From NCBI RefSeq assembly GCF_011752935.1, contig NZ_VWWO01000001.1, positions 744,001 through 808,000 of the forward strand: a DNA stretch of 64,000 bases, written 5' to 3'. Positions 8,918-17,649 of the stretch are shown piece by piece. The position numbers were made by a program, and so were the translations under genes. The notes under the pieces are model-generated. The model made no database searches. It saw nothing but the letters and a program-made list of their open reading frames with translations, and was not told where the DNA came from. Numbering within the stretch: position 1 is the stretch's first letter; each line of letters opens with the position of its first letter. Origin of the DNA: Chitinophaga sp. Cy-1792 (GTDB lineage Bacteria > Bacteroidota > Bacteroidia > Chitinophagales > Chitinophagaceae).

Positions 8918-9355
8918 TTAGTTAATGTGTATAATCTCTTCCTGGTAATATGGCTTGTTATCCATTTCCCACTGAATTTTTACGCGATAGTTTCCACGGA
9001 TAAACTTATCCCGGCCAAATGTCTGTGTACCGGTATTGTCGGGCTGCATCGGTACCGTAAAATCCTTGTTGGAATCTGAAGGACGATAAAAGGAAATGTT
9101 TCCTTTGAATGACCTGCCAATAAGCTCCTCAGGAAAGCTAACCGCAACCGCTTCTCCCGGCTGGGTTACTTTAACGGGGGCAGATAAACGCCCTGCATTA
9201 TTTCTCCCTTCAATGATATCCTGGTACTTCAGCTCTTCGCTGTAGTAGTCGTTTGTAACCATATCAATTTTTGTTCGCATGCTCTTGGTGACCAGCGTCA
9301 GCATGCCGGCAGCAAACAGTGTGAAAACGATGATGATTTTATATCCCCAGTTCAT
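8918..9355 (-). CDS. fixH: FixH-family protein
   Basis: Membrane-anchored periplasmic protein of 145 residues. One N-terminal transmembrane helix (about 5-24) precedes a beta-rich domain with the family pattern KIDMVTNDYYSEELKYQ. FixH/CcoH is needed for assembly or stability of the cbb3 oxidase and usually sits between ccoG and ccoI. Here it lies between ccoG and the SafE-like gene, with ccoI in a separate upstream unit. Confidence 0.88.
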   Translation of the reverse strand: MNWGYKIIIVFTLFAAGMLTLVTKSMRTKIDMVTNDYYSEELKYQDIIEGRNNAGRLSAPVKVTQPGEAVAVSFPEELIGRSFKGNISFYRPSDSNKDFTVPMQPDNTGTQTFGRDKFIRGNYRVKIQWEMDNKPYYQEEIIHIN

Positions 9356-9383
9356 GATAATATGTTGATGTTGTGTACGATAA

Positions 9384-10775
9384 CTAAAATGAAATTGGTC
9401 CGGAAAAGGTGGTGGTGATACTACTGATCAGCACATTGTTCTCATATAGTCCGATCTTTACCTTCGACTTCCTTCCCTGTAAGGCTGTTTTAGGCAGTAC
9501 AATAAAGAAAGTGCCTTCACCTTGTCCTTCGGCTTTAACAGTAATGGATGATTTGCCGATCATTTCAATGGCGCCCGGTGTATCTTCCAGCTTTAGCTCC
9601 AATGGAATGCCTGCGGTTGTTTTGTTAATTAATTTTATCCGGTAGAGGTTGGAAATACTGTCTGTCCCTCTTTCCTGGTATAACATTCCTGCGGTGCGGA
9701 TAATGGTGCCGGTTACAGGTTTGCGGCTGGACAACATCCCTACGATTGCACCCAGGATAACTAACAGGATGGTGCTGTATATTTTAAGTCTTGGCGTGAA
9801 CCTGAGTTTCTCTTTTTTAGCGATGTTATTTTCGGAGGCGTAACGGATAAGCCCACGGGGACGGCCGACTTTCTCCATCATAAAGTCACAGGCGTCTATA
9901 CAGGCGGTGCAGTTCACACATTCCAGTTGTGTTCCGTTCCGTATATCTATCCCCGTAGGACAAACCCTTACACATTGCAGGCAATCGATGCAGTCTCCCG
10001 CTGCACGATCTTCATCTTTACGGTATTTTCCGCGAGGTTCTCCCCGATTATAGTCATAGGCAACCAGTACGCTGTTTTTGTCCAGCAACACGCCCTGAAG
10101 GCGGCCGTAAGGGCAGATAATGGTGCAGATCTGTTCTCTCATAAAGGCATACACGCCGTAGAAAACACCGGAGAATACAATTATGGCAATAAAGCCACCC
10201 ATATGGGCGCTATACGGCTCCATGATGATCTTTTCCAGTGCTTTGGCGCCGATGATATAAGCGAGAAATATGTTGGCAATAATGAAAGAGATCAGGTAAA
10301 AAATGAGGTGTTTAGCCGTTTTACGGATGATTTTATCTGTATCCCAGGACCTGCGGTCGAGCAGTTGTTGCTGCGCGGCGTCACCTTCGATCCAGTATTC
10401 TATCCGCCGGAATAACATCTCCATAAAAATGGTTTGCGGACAGGCCCATCCGCAGAACAAACGGCCGAAGGCCATCGTGAAGAGTACAATAAACAGAATA
10501 AAAGCCAGCATGGCCAGCCCGAAGATGAAGAAGTCCTGTGGCCAGAAAATAGCGCCAAAGAGAATGAACTTTCCTTCTACCACATTGAGCATAAACAAGG
10601 GCCTGCCATTTATTGAAATAAACGGCAGGCTGAAAAATGCAAAAAAGTAGAAAATGCTGAGAACTGTACGGATATTATAAAAACGACCGGCAGGTTGTTT
10701 CGCAAATATCCATTTGCGTTTTCCTTGCTTATCAACTGTGGCTATGCTGTCTCTGAATGTTGTACTGTCGGACAT
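9384..10775 (-). CDS. ccoG: Cytochrome c oxidase accessory protein CcoG
   Basis: Membrane iron-sulfur protein of 463 residues (FixG/RdxA family). It has about five transmembrane segments. A polyferredoxin-type segment around residues 245-290 has two cysteine clusters, CIDCLQCVRVCP and CVNCTACIDAC, for two 4Fe-4S clusters. The C-terminal periplasmic immunoglobulin-like domain follows. The CGWACP motif in the second membrane region is also typical. CcoG is linked to copper reduction during cbb3 oxidase assembly. The gene starts 3 bases after the ccoP stop. Confidence 0.94.
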   Translation of the reverse strand: MSDSTTFRDSIATVDKQGKRKWIFAKQPAGRFYNIRTVLSIFYFFAFFSLPFISINGRPLFMLNVVEGKFILFGAIFWPQDFFIFGLAMLAFILFIVLFTMAFGRLFCGWACPQTIFMEMLFRRIEYWIEGDAAQQQLLDRRSWDTDKIIRKTAKHLIFYLISFIIANIFLAYIIGAKALEKIIMEPYSAHMGGFIAIIVFSGVFYGVYAFMREQICTIICPYGRLQGVLLDKNSVLVAYDYNRGEPRGKYRKDEDRAAGDCIDCLQCVRVCPTGIDIRNGTQLECVNCTACIDACDFMMEKVGRPRGLIRYASENNIAKKEKLRFTPRLKIYSTILLVILGAIVGMLSSRKPVTGTIIRTAGMLYQERGTDSISNLYRIKLINKTTAGIPLELKLEDTPGAIEMIGKSSITVKAEGQGEGTFFIVLPKTALQGRKSKVKIGLYENNVLISSITTTFSGPISF

Positions 10776-10778
10776 GAT

Positions 10779-11843
10779 TTATTCTTTATCGCCCTGTGGT
10801 GCTTTCGGATTTGGAGGATTGGTACCATGGATCGACTTGATATAACTTGCAAGCAAGGCGATCTGTCGTGGAGAGAAGTCTTCCTGCCATGATTTCATTC
10901 CTTTTTCCGGTACACCGTATTTAATAGTTTTGAAGACGTCATTGATTTTTCCGCCATGCAGCCAGAAGTCATCTGTCAGGTTGGGACCTACAACGCCTTG
11001 TCCCTGCGGGCCGTGGCATGGGGCGCAGTTGCTGATAAACAGTTTCTGCCCTGCTTCCAGCTCATCTGTAGCGGTGAGTTGTTTTACGGAATTCTCATCT
11101 ACATTATTGGCAGCGTTTTTCATGTATTCTGCTTTAGCGGCGGCAGCTTTTTCTTCTGCCATGGCGAGTTCCTGCAGTTGCGTAGGAGCAGTTTCAGAAA
11201 CATAACCACGCCACAGGTACACGACGCCAAAGAAAATACTGAAGTAGAAGCCCCATTTCCACCATGGTGGGGTGGGGTTATTCAGCTCACGTATACCATC
11301 ATACTCGTGTCCCATATCTTCTTCCGCCTCAGATGCTTCATCCACTGTCCTGGTTTTATTAATTTTTTCCATCCAGGATATACGTGGCTTACCAGGTACG
11401 GCAACTTTCTTTGGTTTACGCTTCCGCTGAATACCCACCAGGTGTTTCAGTGTAAAAAGCAGACTTATGATTACCAGGATTTCCAAGAGTATAACAGTAA
11501 CCAATACCCAGAGTGATGTTTTAGATAAGATGCCGTTAGTGGCAGTTTCTACCAGCGCATCTGAAGCAGATGCATTGCTTGCGCTCAGCACCCCCAGCAA
11601 GATGATTCCAGTGGTAATAACTGCCTTCCCGGCATCTTTCTTCATCCTCTCTCTAAATATATCCATGGCTCCCATTACTGCGTTGCCCAGTATGGCAATG
11701 GCGATCAGCAGGCCACCGCATACTGTCAGCAATACCAGCGCCACAGGGTCTGATAGCTCCGTAGGCTGTGGCTTCCCTTCGGCGAAGGCAGGTACGCTGA
11801 GTAACGTACCTGCTGTTAATATGATTAGTTGTCTGAGATTCAT
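10779..11843 (-). CDS. ccoP: cbb3-type cytochrome c oxidase subunit III (CcoP), single haem
   Basis: Membrane-bound c-type cytochrome of 354 residues. After a signal-like first helix there are several membrane segments, including PWWKWGFYFSIFFGVVYLWR, the hallmark helix of CcoP. One haem-binding motif is present, CAPCH (273-277), in a C-terminal cytochrome c domain with GPNLTDDFWLHGG. Proteobacterial CcoP has two such motifs, so this is the shorter single-haem form. The extra N-terminal membrane region (about 1-150) is typical of Bacteroidota. It passes electrons to the CcoNO core. Confidence 0.93.
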   Translation of the reverse strand: MNLRQLIILTAGTLLSVPAFAEGKPQPTELSDPVALVLLTVCGGLLIAIAILGNAVMGAMDIFRERMKKDAGKAVITTGIILLGVLSASNASASDALVETATNGILSKTSLWVLVTVILLEILVIISLLFTLKHLVGIQRKRKPKKVAVPGKPRISWMEKINKTRTVDEASEAEEDMGHEYDGIRELNNPTPPWWKWGFYFSIFFGVVYLWRGYVSETAPTQLQELAMAEEKAAAAKAEYMKNAANNVDENSVKQLTATDELEAGQKLFISNCAPCHGPQGQGVVGPNLTDDFWLHGGKINDVFKTIKYGVPEKGMKSWQEDFSPRQIALLASYIKSIHGTNPPNPKAPQGDKE

Positions 11844-11850
11844 AAGTATT

Positions 11851-12021
11851 TTAATTTTCTTCTTTATCGAGTGGCATACGACTTACATGCTCCATCATCC
11901 GTTTGTCGGCACTGAATGCGAGATATGCAGCCCCGATAAAGAACAGAACAAACAGTACCAGCGTGATCATTGGATATATGCTGATACCAGCGATTGATTG
12001 CAGATAATTGATGAACTTCAT
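11851..12021 (-). CDS. ccoQ: Small CcoQ-like subunit of cbb3 oxidase
   Basis: A 56-residue protein between ccoNO and ccoP: an N-terminal amphipathic stretch, one transmembrane helix (about 17-36) and a charged tail ending LDKEEN. Size, topology and position match CcoQ/FixQ, which stabilises the cbb3 complex. The start ATG at 12021 lies 11 bases after the ccoNO stop, and its stop lies 7 bases before the ccoP ATG. Sequence similarity in this family is weak, so the name rests mainly on context. Confidence 0.8.
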   Translation of the reverse strand: MKFINYLQSIAGISIYPMITLVLFVLFFIGAAYLAFSADKRMMEHVSRMPLDKEEN

Positions 12022-12032
12022 GATAATTGGAT

Positions 12033-14183
12033 TTAGTAGTCTGTACTGGCTGTTGCTTCAGCTGGTACTGGTTTAGGCTCCGCTTTGATATCTTTTCCGA
12101 GTCGTTGCAGATAAGCGATCAGCGCTACAATCTCACGGTCTTTACCAACAGGGAGTTTGTCCTTATGAAGATTCTCCACAATTGCTGTTGCCTGTTTTTC
12201 CAGCTCATCATTTGCCCTGGTTTCATAACCCGCAGGGTATGGAACCCCCAGCTTGCGCATCACATTGATCATGGCTGGTGTTCTGCTTTTATCAATCCTG
12301 TCTTCAAATAACCATGGATACTGTGGCATGATAGAACCCGGTGACATAGAAGTAGGGTCCAGCATGTGATTGAAGTGCCATGAATCCGGGTATTTACCAC
12401 CTATGCGCGCCAGATCAGGACCAGTACGTTTACTACCCCACTGGAATGGATGATCGTAAACAAATTCGCCGGCTTTGGAGTATTCGCCATAACGGGCTAC
12501 TTCATCACGGAACGGACGTATCATTTGTGAGTGACAGGTATAACATCCTTCTCTCAGATAAATATCTCTACCATGTAACTCCAATGGTGTATATGGTTTT
12601 ACACTGCTGATAGTTGGAATATTACTTTTTACAAGGAAGGTTGGCACCATTTCCAGCAAGCCACCTACACCTACCACCACCAGACTGAATACCACCAGCT
12701 GAATAGGACGACGCTCGATCCAGTTGTGCCAGTGAGATTTACCATGCGTAGTAATTACTTTCGGCAATGGTGCTGCTTCAGCAGCTTCATTGGCCACAAA
12801 AGAGCCACGGCGTATGGTTTTGGTCAGGTTCACGATCATCAGCACCAGGCCGGAAACATACAGTAATCCACCTACAGCACGCAGTGCATACATTGGTAAG
12901 ATAGCGGTAACTGTTTCCAGGAACTGATATTTGAGGGTGCCTTCTTCTGTAAACTGTTTCCACATCATGCTTTGTGTGAAGGCAGCCCAGTACAGCGGAA
13001 TAACATAAAATATGATACCCAGCGTACCGATCCAGAAATGGGTATTAGCCCATTTGCGGCTATATAATTGTGTAGAGAAAATCCTTGGAATGAGCCAGTA
13101 GAGTATACCGAAGGTCAGGAATCCGTTCCATCCCAGTGCACCAACGTGTACGTGTGCAATGGTCCAGTCGGTATAGTGGCTGATAGCATTCACATTTTTG
13201 AGCGACAGCATCGGGCCTTCGAAAGTAGCCATACCATAGCAGGTAAGCGCTACCACAAAGAATTTCAGGATGGCATCTTCTCTTACTTTATCCCAGGCGC
13301 CGCGCAGTGTCAGCAAGCCATTCAGCATACCACCCCAGGATGGAGCGATCAGCATAATGGAGAACACGGTACCGAGTGATTGTGCCCACTCAGGTAATGC
13401 GGTGTACAGCAGATGGTGAGGACCGGCCCAGATATAAATGAATATAAGTGACCAGAAGTGAATGATAGACCAACGGTAAGAATAGACAGGTCTGTTGGCT
13501 GCTTTTGGTACGAAGTAGTACATCAGGCCGAGGTATGGGGTTGTCAGGAAGAATGCAACCGCATTATGACCATACCACCACTGTACCAGTGCATCCTGTA
13601 CCCCTGCATACCAGGAATAGCTTTTAAAGAATGCCAGCGGATATTCGAAAGAGTTAATAATATGAAGCATGGCAATGGCCACCCATGTTCCGATATAGAA
13701 CCAGATGGCTACGTACAGGTGTGCCTCTCTCCGCTTCAGGATCGTACCCAGCATATTGGCACCAAATACAAGCCAGATAAGGGTAATGGCGATATCGAAA
13801 GGCCATTCCAGCTCGGCATATTCTTTACCGGTAGTATAACCGAGGAACAGCGTCAGGGCACCACCTGCAATGATGGCCTGCCAGCCCCAGAAGTGGATTT
13901 TGCTCAGTACGTCGCTGAACATCCTGGCCTTACAGAGGCGTTGTAATGAATAATAAACACCCATGAAGATACCGTTACCAACAAATGCGAAGATGACAGC
14001 ATTGGTGTGCACTGGTCTCATACGGCCAAAAGTAGTAGGCGCAAATCCCAGGTTAAGATCCGGGATAACCAGCGAAGTGGCGGCCCATAAACCGGCCAAC
14101 ATTCCTATCAGCCCCCAGAACACACAGGCGTAGGCAAACAGTTTAACCGTTCGGTTGTCGTAGTAGAATTTTTCGAGTGACAT
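12033..14183 (-). CDS. ccoNO: cbb3-type cytochrome c oxidase, fused subunits I and II
   Basis: Fusion protein of 716 residues. Residues 1-470 are the CcoN core with H59 (low-spin haem), H206 in WYGHN, H256/H257 and H344/H346 in AHVH, covering the copper and haem b ligands. Residues 490-716 are CcoO, with one membrane helix and the haem c motif CYTCH (547-551), followed by QMIRPFRDEVARYGEYS. In proteobacteria these are two genes; the fusion is common in Bacteroidota. It reduces oxygen to water at low oxygen and pumps protons. It starts 32 bases after the ccoS stop. Confidence 0.96.
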   Translation of the reverse strand: MSLEKFYYDNRTVKLFAYACVFWGLIGMLAGLWAATSLVIPDLNLGFAPTTFGRMRPVHTNAVIFAFVGNGIFMGVYYSLQRLCKARMFSDVLSKIHFWGWQAIIAGGALTLFLGYTTGKEYAELEWPFDIAITLIWLVFGANMLGTILKRREAHLYVAIWFYIGTWVAIAMLHIINSFEYPLAFFKSYSWYAGVQDALVQWWYGHNAVAFFLTTPYLGLMYYFVPKAANRPVYSYRWSIIHFWSLIFIYIWAGPHHLLYTALPEWAQSLGTVFSIMLIAPSWGGMLNGLLTLRGAWDKVREDAILKFFVVALTCYGMATFEGPMLSLKNVNAISHYTDWTIAHVHVGALGWNGFLTFGILYWLIPRIFSTQLYSRKWANTHFWIGTLGIIFYVIPLYWAAFTQSMMWKQFTEEGTLKYQFLETVTAILPMYALRAVGGLLYVSGLVLMIVNLTKTIRRGSFVANEAAEAAPLPKVITTHGKSHWHNWIERRPIQLVVFSLVVVGVGGLLEMVPTFLVKSNIPTISSVKPYTPLELHGRDIYLREGCYTCHSQMIRPFRDEVARYGEYSKAGEFVYDHPFQWGSKRTGPDLARIGGKYPDSWHFNHMLDPTSMSPGSIMPQYPWLFEDRIDKSRTPAMINVMRKLGVPYPAGYETRANDELEKQATAIVENLHKDKLPVGKDREIVALIAYLQRLGKDIKAEPKPVPAEATASTDY

Positions 14184-14215
14184 AAGTATTGATGGATTGA
14201 AATGCGGAATTACGT

Positions 14216-14374
14216 TTAATCATTACCGTTATACTTCTTCTCGTCGAAAAGAATACGGTGTGCGGGAGAAAAATCATCTTCAAATTGTCCGTGTTTCACA
14301 GACCAGATAAACGCGGCAAGAAATCCGAGTGCAACGGCCAAACTCGCTCCCAGTAATAGTATGATGACGCCCAT
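14216..14374 (-). CDS. ccoS: cbb3 oxidase assembly protein CcoS
   Basis: Short membrane protein of 52 residues. The single helix (about 2-24) is followed by the family signature SVKHGQFEDDFSPAHRILFDE, with the GQFDD-type motif that defines CcoS/FixS. CcoS is required for insertion of haem b and copper into the oxidase. It is the first gene of the unit ccoS-ccoNO-ccoQ-ccoP-ccoG-fixH-safE-hemN and has a leader of about 145 bases after the predicted promoter. Confidence 0.92.
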   Translation of the reverse strand: MGVIILLLGASLAVALGFLAAFIWSVKHGQFEDDFSPAHRILFDEKKYNGND

Positions 14375-14427
14375 AGCTACAATTAATTAGTTTTCAGGTA
14401 CGATCGCAGCGGCAAGAGTTACCCGTT

Positions 14428-14454
14428 GCCCCGCAAACGGTCAATTTGCGGGGC
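14428..14454 (-). other. Leader hairpin upstream of ccoS
   Basis: A 10-bp perfect GC-rich stem (GCCCCGCAAA with TTTGCGGGGC, 7-base loop) lies inside the predicted ccoS leader, 54 bases before its ATG. There is no T-run on the minus strand. It may protect the mRNA end or mark leftover read-through control from ccoI. Confidence 0.45.
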
Positions 14455-14522
14455 CCATTTCAACTACGGGCATTAATACTAGCGCTTTGAGGTTTTGACT
14501 ATGTAATTTTTCGTGTCGGTAT

Positions 14523-14566
14523 CAAAGGTAGATCCAATACAATCGGGGTACTATGATAATGCTCAA
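14523..14566 (-). promoter_or_regulatory. FNR-type box and -7 element of the cco-hemN operon
   Basis: On the minus strand TTGAGCATTATCAT (14553-14566) matches the FNR/CRP-family pattern TTGA-N6-TCAA at 7 of 8 positions. TACCTTTG (14523-14530) is a -7 element. The box centre is 36.5 bases upstream of the last G of the -7 element, near -41, the class II activator position. The same geometry occurs at 17582-17625. A Crp/Fnr gene starts the neighbouring unit. Confidence 0.65.
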
Positions 14567-14568
14567 TC

Positions 14569-17001
14569 TCAAACATGATTTTTGTCAGTAATGCCTGAAA
14601 AGGCTTTGGCAGCAAGTCTTCTGCCATACAGTTCACTCATGCTGAAAGTGAGGATAATGATGCTGATAGAACTTGCCGGCATCAGAATAGCGGCCACCAG
14701 CGGAGAAAGAATTCCCTGCACAGCAAAATACAGTCCTGTTATATTATATAGTAAGGAGATGATAAAACTGAAAATAACGATCTTCCTGTTGGCACGGCAT
14801 AGCTGAATAAAATGAGGGAGCAGATGCAGTTGTTGAGCTTCTATTATGCCATCGCTGGCGGGTGTGAAGTTATTGGTGCTTTCTGCCACGGAAATGCCCG
14901 TATCACTTTGTTTCAGCGCACCTGCATCATTGAGGCCGTCTCCTATCATTAATACTTTTGCGCCTTTCTTTTGAAGGCCGATGATGTATTCTAATTTATC
15001 TGCCGGCTGCTGCTCAAATTTAAGCGTAGCAGAGGCGCCCATCAGCAATCTCAGACTGGCGGCCTCTCTCGTATTATCTCCCGATAAAACAGATAAATCA
15101 AAATAATTCCTGATCTTTTCCAACATATTACGAATGCCTGGCCTGTAGCTGTTCCTGATGGTAAATAACCCCACCGGCTTTTCATTGATGGCTACAAATA
15201 CAACGCTTCCATCCTGCTCCTCTTTATTGTGAATGCCGGTAAACTCCGCGCTACCCATACGTATAAAGGTATCGTTGGCCCAACCGCAAATACCTCTTCC
15301 TGTAAATTCCTGAAAATCGCGGATAGTATAGGCGCTGGTGGTACTGCAATAATTTCTGATAGCCTTGCTCAGCGGGTGTGTAGACTGCGCCGCCATGCTA
15401 CTGATCATCATTTCCTGCAGCGGCGTCAGCTGGGTACCGAAATATCTTACCTCCGCACCTGATTTACTGGTAAGGGTGCCTGTTTTATCAAATACAATAT
15501 GAGTGGTGTTGGCCAGATTTTCGATGGCCTGTGCATTCCGGAGGTATAGTTTATGCCGGCTGAGGATACGTAATATATGCCCGTTGGTAAAGGAAGATGC
15601 CAGCAATAATGCACATGGACAGGCGATAATCAGTATGGCGGTAACCGCAGGCCATATTTTAGCCGGATCTGTGGCCGCCCAGTAAGCGGATGTAGAAACA
15701 GCAATCAATAATACCACCCATGTGAAGTATCGACTGAGCAGGTGTACAAAGGAGACATGTTTTTCGTCCGGCTCCTTAAAGGTATCCCTGTTCCAGAGGC
15801 TGGTCAGATAACTCTGTGCCACCTCTTTAATGGTCAGTATTTCGATGTTTCCTTCCAGCTGGCGTCCGCCGGCATACACGATTTCTCCTACAGTTTTTTG
15901 AACCGGGGCAGATTCCCCGGTTACAAAACTGTAGTCTATCAGCGCCTTTCCGCGTGATATGATGCCATCAGCCGGAATGAGCTCCTGATGATGAATCAAC
16001 AGGGTATCGTTTACTTTGATTTCCGGCAGGGAGGTAGGCACCTCTTTGCCGTCCTTTATAACGTGGACGGCTATGGGAAAATAGGACGTATAGTCTCGGT
16101 CGAAGGAAAGTCCCTGGTAAGTTTTTTCCTGTAATACTCTGCCAATAAGCATAAAGAACACAATGCCGGTCATAGAGTCGAAATAACCGGAATGCCCTGC
16201 TGCTACCTCTGCCAGACTTCTGATAAATGTTACGAAGATAGCCAGCACAATAGGAACGTCGATGTTGAGAAAGCCGTGTTTAAGCCCGCCCCAGGCAGAT
16301 TTATAAAAAGCTTGTGCACTATAAAAGAATACCGGCAGCGCCAGTACCAGGTTCATGTACTGGAACATGGTATTCATGGCAGAGGTGTTATGAGCCGAAC
16401 CGGAAAAATATTCCGGGAAGCTGAGCAGCATAATATTACCGAAGCAAAATCCTGCTACACCCAATTGATAAATCAACTGACGGTTGACACGGGGTTTTTG
16501 TTCTTTTTGAATATCATTCAGACTGATATATGGCTCATATCCTATGCCGGTAAGCGTTTCGGCTATACTCCTCAGCGTAGTAATTTTATGCAGGTAGATG
16601 ATATGTGCGGTTTTCCGACTAAAGTTAACGGTTACACGAAGTACACCTTCATTCAGTTTGTGCAGGTTTTCCAGTAGCCAGAGGCAGGAACTGCAGTGTA
16701 TCTGAGGTAGATAGAAAGAGACATGTGTTTGTGATTCATCTTTATATTGAACCAGGTGTTGCTGTATACCATCATCTTCCAGAAATGCAAACTTATCTTT
16801 CCTTACCTGCATGCGCTGATTGATGCCTGGCTTATTATTCAGGTCATAATATTCACAGAGATTGTTCTGGTTAAGGATTTCATAAACAAGTTTGCAGCCT
16901 TCACAGCAGAAAGGTTTACCTGCCAGGGTAATATTGGTTTCCTGGCAGTCTTCCCCGCAGTGGTAGCAGGTTGTCTGGGTGTTGGTATGAATCTGGGCCA
17001 T
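14569..17001 (-). CDS. ccoI: Copper-translocating P-type ATPase of cbb3 oxidase assembly
   Basis: Heavy-metal P-type ATPase of 810 residues. The N-terminus has a cysteine-rich metal site (C12, C15, C19, C32, C33, C36) seen in CcoI/FixI, then a heavy-metal domain with CSSC (103-106). The membrane CPC motif is in IACPCALLLASSF, the phosphorylation site is DKTGTLTSK, and the hinge is MIGDGLNDAGALK. CcoI exports copper for the binuclear centre of cbb3 oxidase. Its ATG overlaps the stop of the RIC-like gene (TAATG), so the two are translationally coupled. It is the last gene of the regulator unit. Confidence 0.94.
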   Translation of the reverse strand: MAQIHTNTQTTCYHCGEDCQETNITLAGKPFCCEGCKLVYEILNQNNLCEYYDLNNKPGINQRMQVRKDKFAFLEDDGIQQHLVQYKDESQTHVSFYLPQIHCSSCLWLLENLHKLNEGVLRVTVNFSRKTAHIIYLHKITTLRSIAETLTGIGYEPYISLNDIQKEQKPRVNRQLIYQLGVAGFCFGNIMLLSFPEYFSGSAHNTSAMNTMFQYMNLVLALPVFFYSAQAFYKSAWGGLKHGFLNIDVPIVLAIFVTFIRSLAEVAAGHSGYFDSMTGIVFFMLIGRVLQEKTYQGLSFDRDYTSYFPIAVHVIKDGKEVPTSLPEIKVNDTLLIHHQELIPADGIISRGKALIDYSFVTGESAPVQKTVGEIVYAGGRQLEGNIEILTIKEVAQSYLTSLWNRDTFKEPDEKHVSFVHLLSRYFTWVVLLIAVSTSAYWAATDPAKIWPAVTAILIIACPCALLLASSFTNGHILRILSRHKLYLRNAQAIENLANTTHIVFDKTGTLTSKSGAEVRYFGTQLTPLQEMMISSMAAQSTHPLSKAIRNYCSTTSAYTIRDFQEFTGRGICGWANDTFIRMGSAEFTGIHNKEEQDGSVVFVAINEKPVGLFTIRNSYRPGIRNMLEKIRNYFDLSVLSGDNTREAASLRLLMGASATLKFEQQPADKLEYIIGLQKKGAKVLMIGDGLNDAGALKQSDTGISVAESTNNFTPASDGIIEAQQLHLLPHFIQLCRANRKIVIFSFIISLLYNITGLYFAVQGILSPLVAAILMPASSISIIILTFSMSELYGRRLAAKAFSGITDKNHV

Positions 17002-17579
17002 TAGTCGATACTTGTTGCGTTATTAAAATCGTTCTGATCAATGACGATGGTGCCGGGTTTGGTAACAGATGGGTACAGGATGTTCTGTGCTACATATATC
17101 CATTGCATTACTAACTGTTCCGTGATATAGAGGTCATTGATGCAGAGCTTATAGGCACTGCTCCAGTTGGTTTGTATCTGGTAGTTGCCGGATACCTGTC
17201 TGATTTTTTGCAATAACAGGGTAATCTTCTGGAAAGAGTTACGGATGGTGGTGTAGGTGCCGTGCTGTATGCATTTAATGGGGGGCGACTGTGGCTCCTG
17301 GCTCTTTATCACCGGATAGAGGATGGTGTCCTCTTTGCGGATGGTTTGGATAATTTCGGCGTGTAAACGGGCAAATAGCAGGTGTTGTATATCGGCAACA
17401 GCAGGAACGGTGGTATCGTCCTGGAGCTCCAGGGTGAAGTAGCTGACCACCTGGTCAGCCGTATGTTCAATGGCGTGATGGAATTTATGTTTCATCACCT
17501 CACACAAGGCAGAAGGGGTAAGTTCATGAAAATTTATAATAGCAAATGCATGCATCAGTTCCGGTGAATTTTTGATCAT
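17001..17579 (-). CDS. RIC/YtfE-like hemerythrin protein
   Basis: Protein of 192 residues with His and Glu placed as in the RIC (YtfE/ScdA) di-iron proteins: a HxxxHH cluster near the N-terminus, LHAEIIQTIRKEDTILYPVI in the middle (compare HMxKEExxLFP of RIC), and a further IQHGTYTTIRNSF segment. RIC proteins repair iron-sulfur centres damaged by nitric oxide. Some expected ligands are not clearly matched, so di-iron binding is not certain. An in-frame TTG at 17618 is inside the FNR-type box, and the promoter points to the ATG at 17579. The gene lies between the Crp/Fnr gene and ccoI. Confidence 0.68.
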   Translation of the reverse strand: MIKNSPELMHAFAIINFHELTPSALCEVMKHKFHHAIEHTADQVVSYFTLELQDDTTVPAVADIQHLLFARLHAEIIQTIRKEDTILYPVIKSQEPQSPPIKCIQHGTYTTIRNSFQKITLLLQKIRQVSGNYQIQTNWSSAYKLCINDLYITEQLVMQWIYVAQNILYPSVTKPGTIVIDQNDFNNATSID

Positions 17580-17581
17580 AG

Positions 17582-17625
17582 CAAAAATACCCGGGATGCG
17601 TGGGGTGCACAATGACAAGTGTCAA
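17582..17625 (-). promoter_or_regulatory. FNR-type box and -7 element of the RIC-ccoI unit
   Basis: On the minus strand TTGACACTTGTCAT (17612-17625) contains the perfect palindrome TGACA-CT-TGTCA. TATTTTTG (17582-17589) is the -7 element. The centre of the box is 36.5 bases upstream of the last G of the -7 element, identical to the cco operon promoter. The predicted transcript starts at or next to the ATG at 17579, so it would be leaderless. Confidence 0.65.
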
Positions 17626-17649
17626 GGCAGAAAATGATAAATATCAGGA

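Noticed and set aside
17580..17618. TTG start that would lengthen the RIC-like protein by 13 residues
   Set aside because: The TTG lies inside the FNR-type box and upstream of the -7 element, so it would not be on the mRNA.
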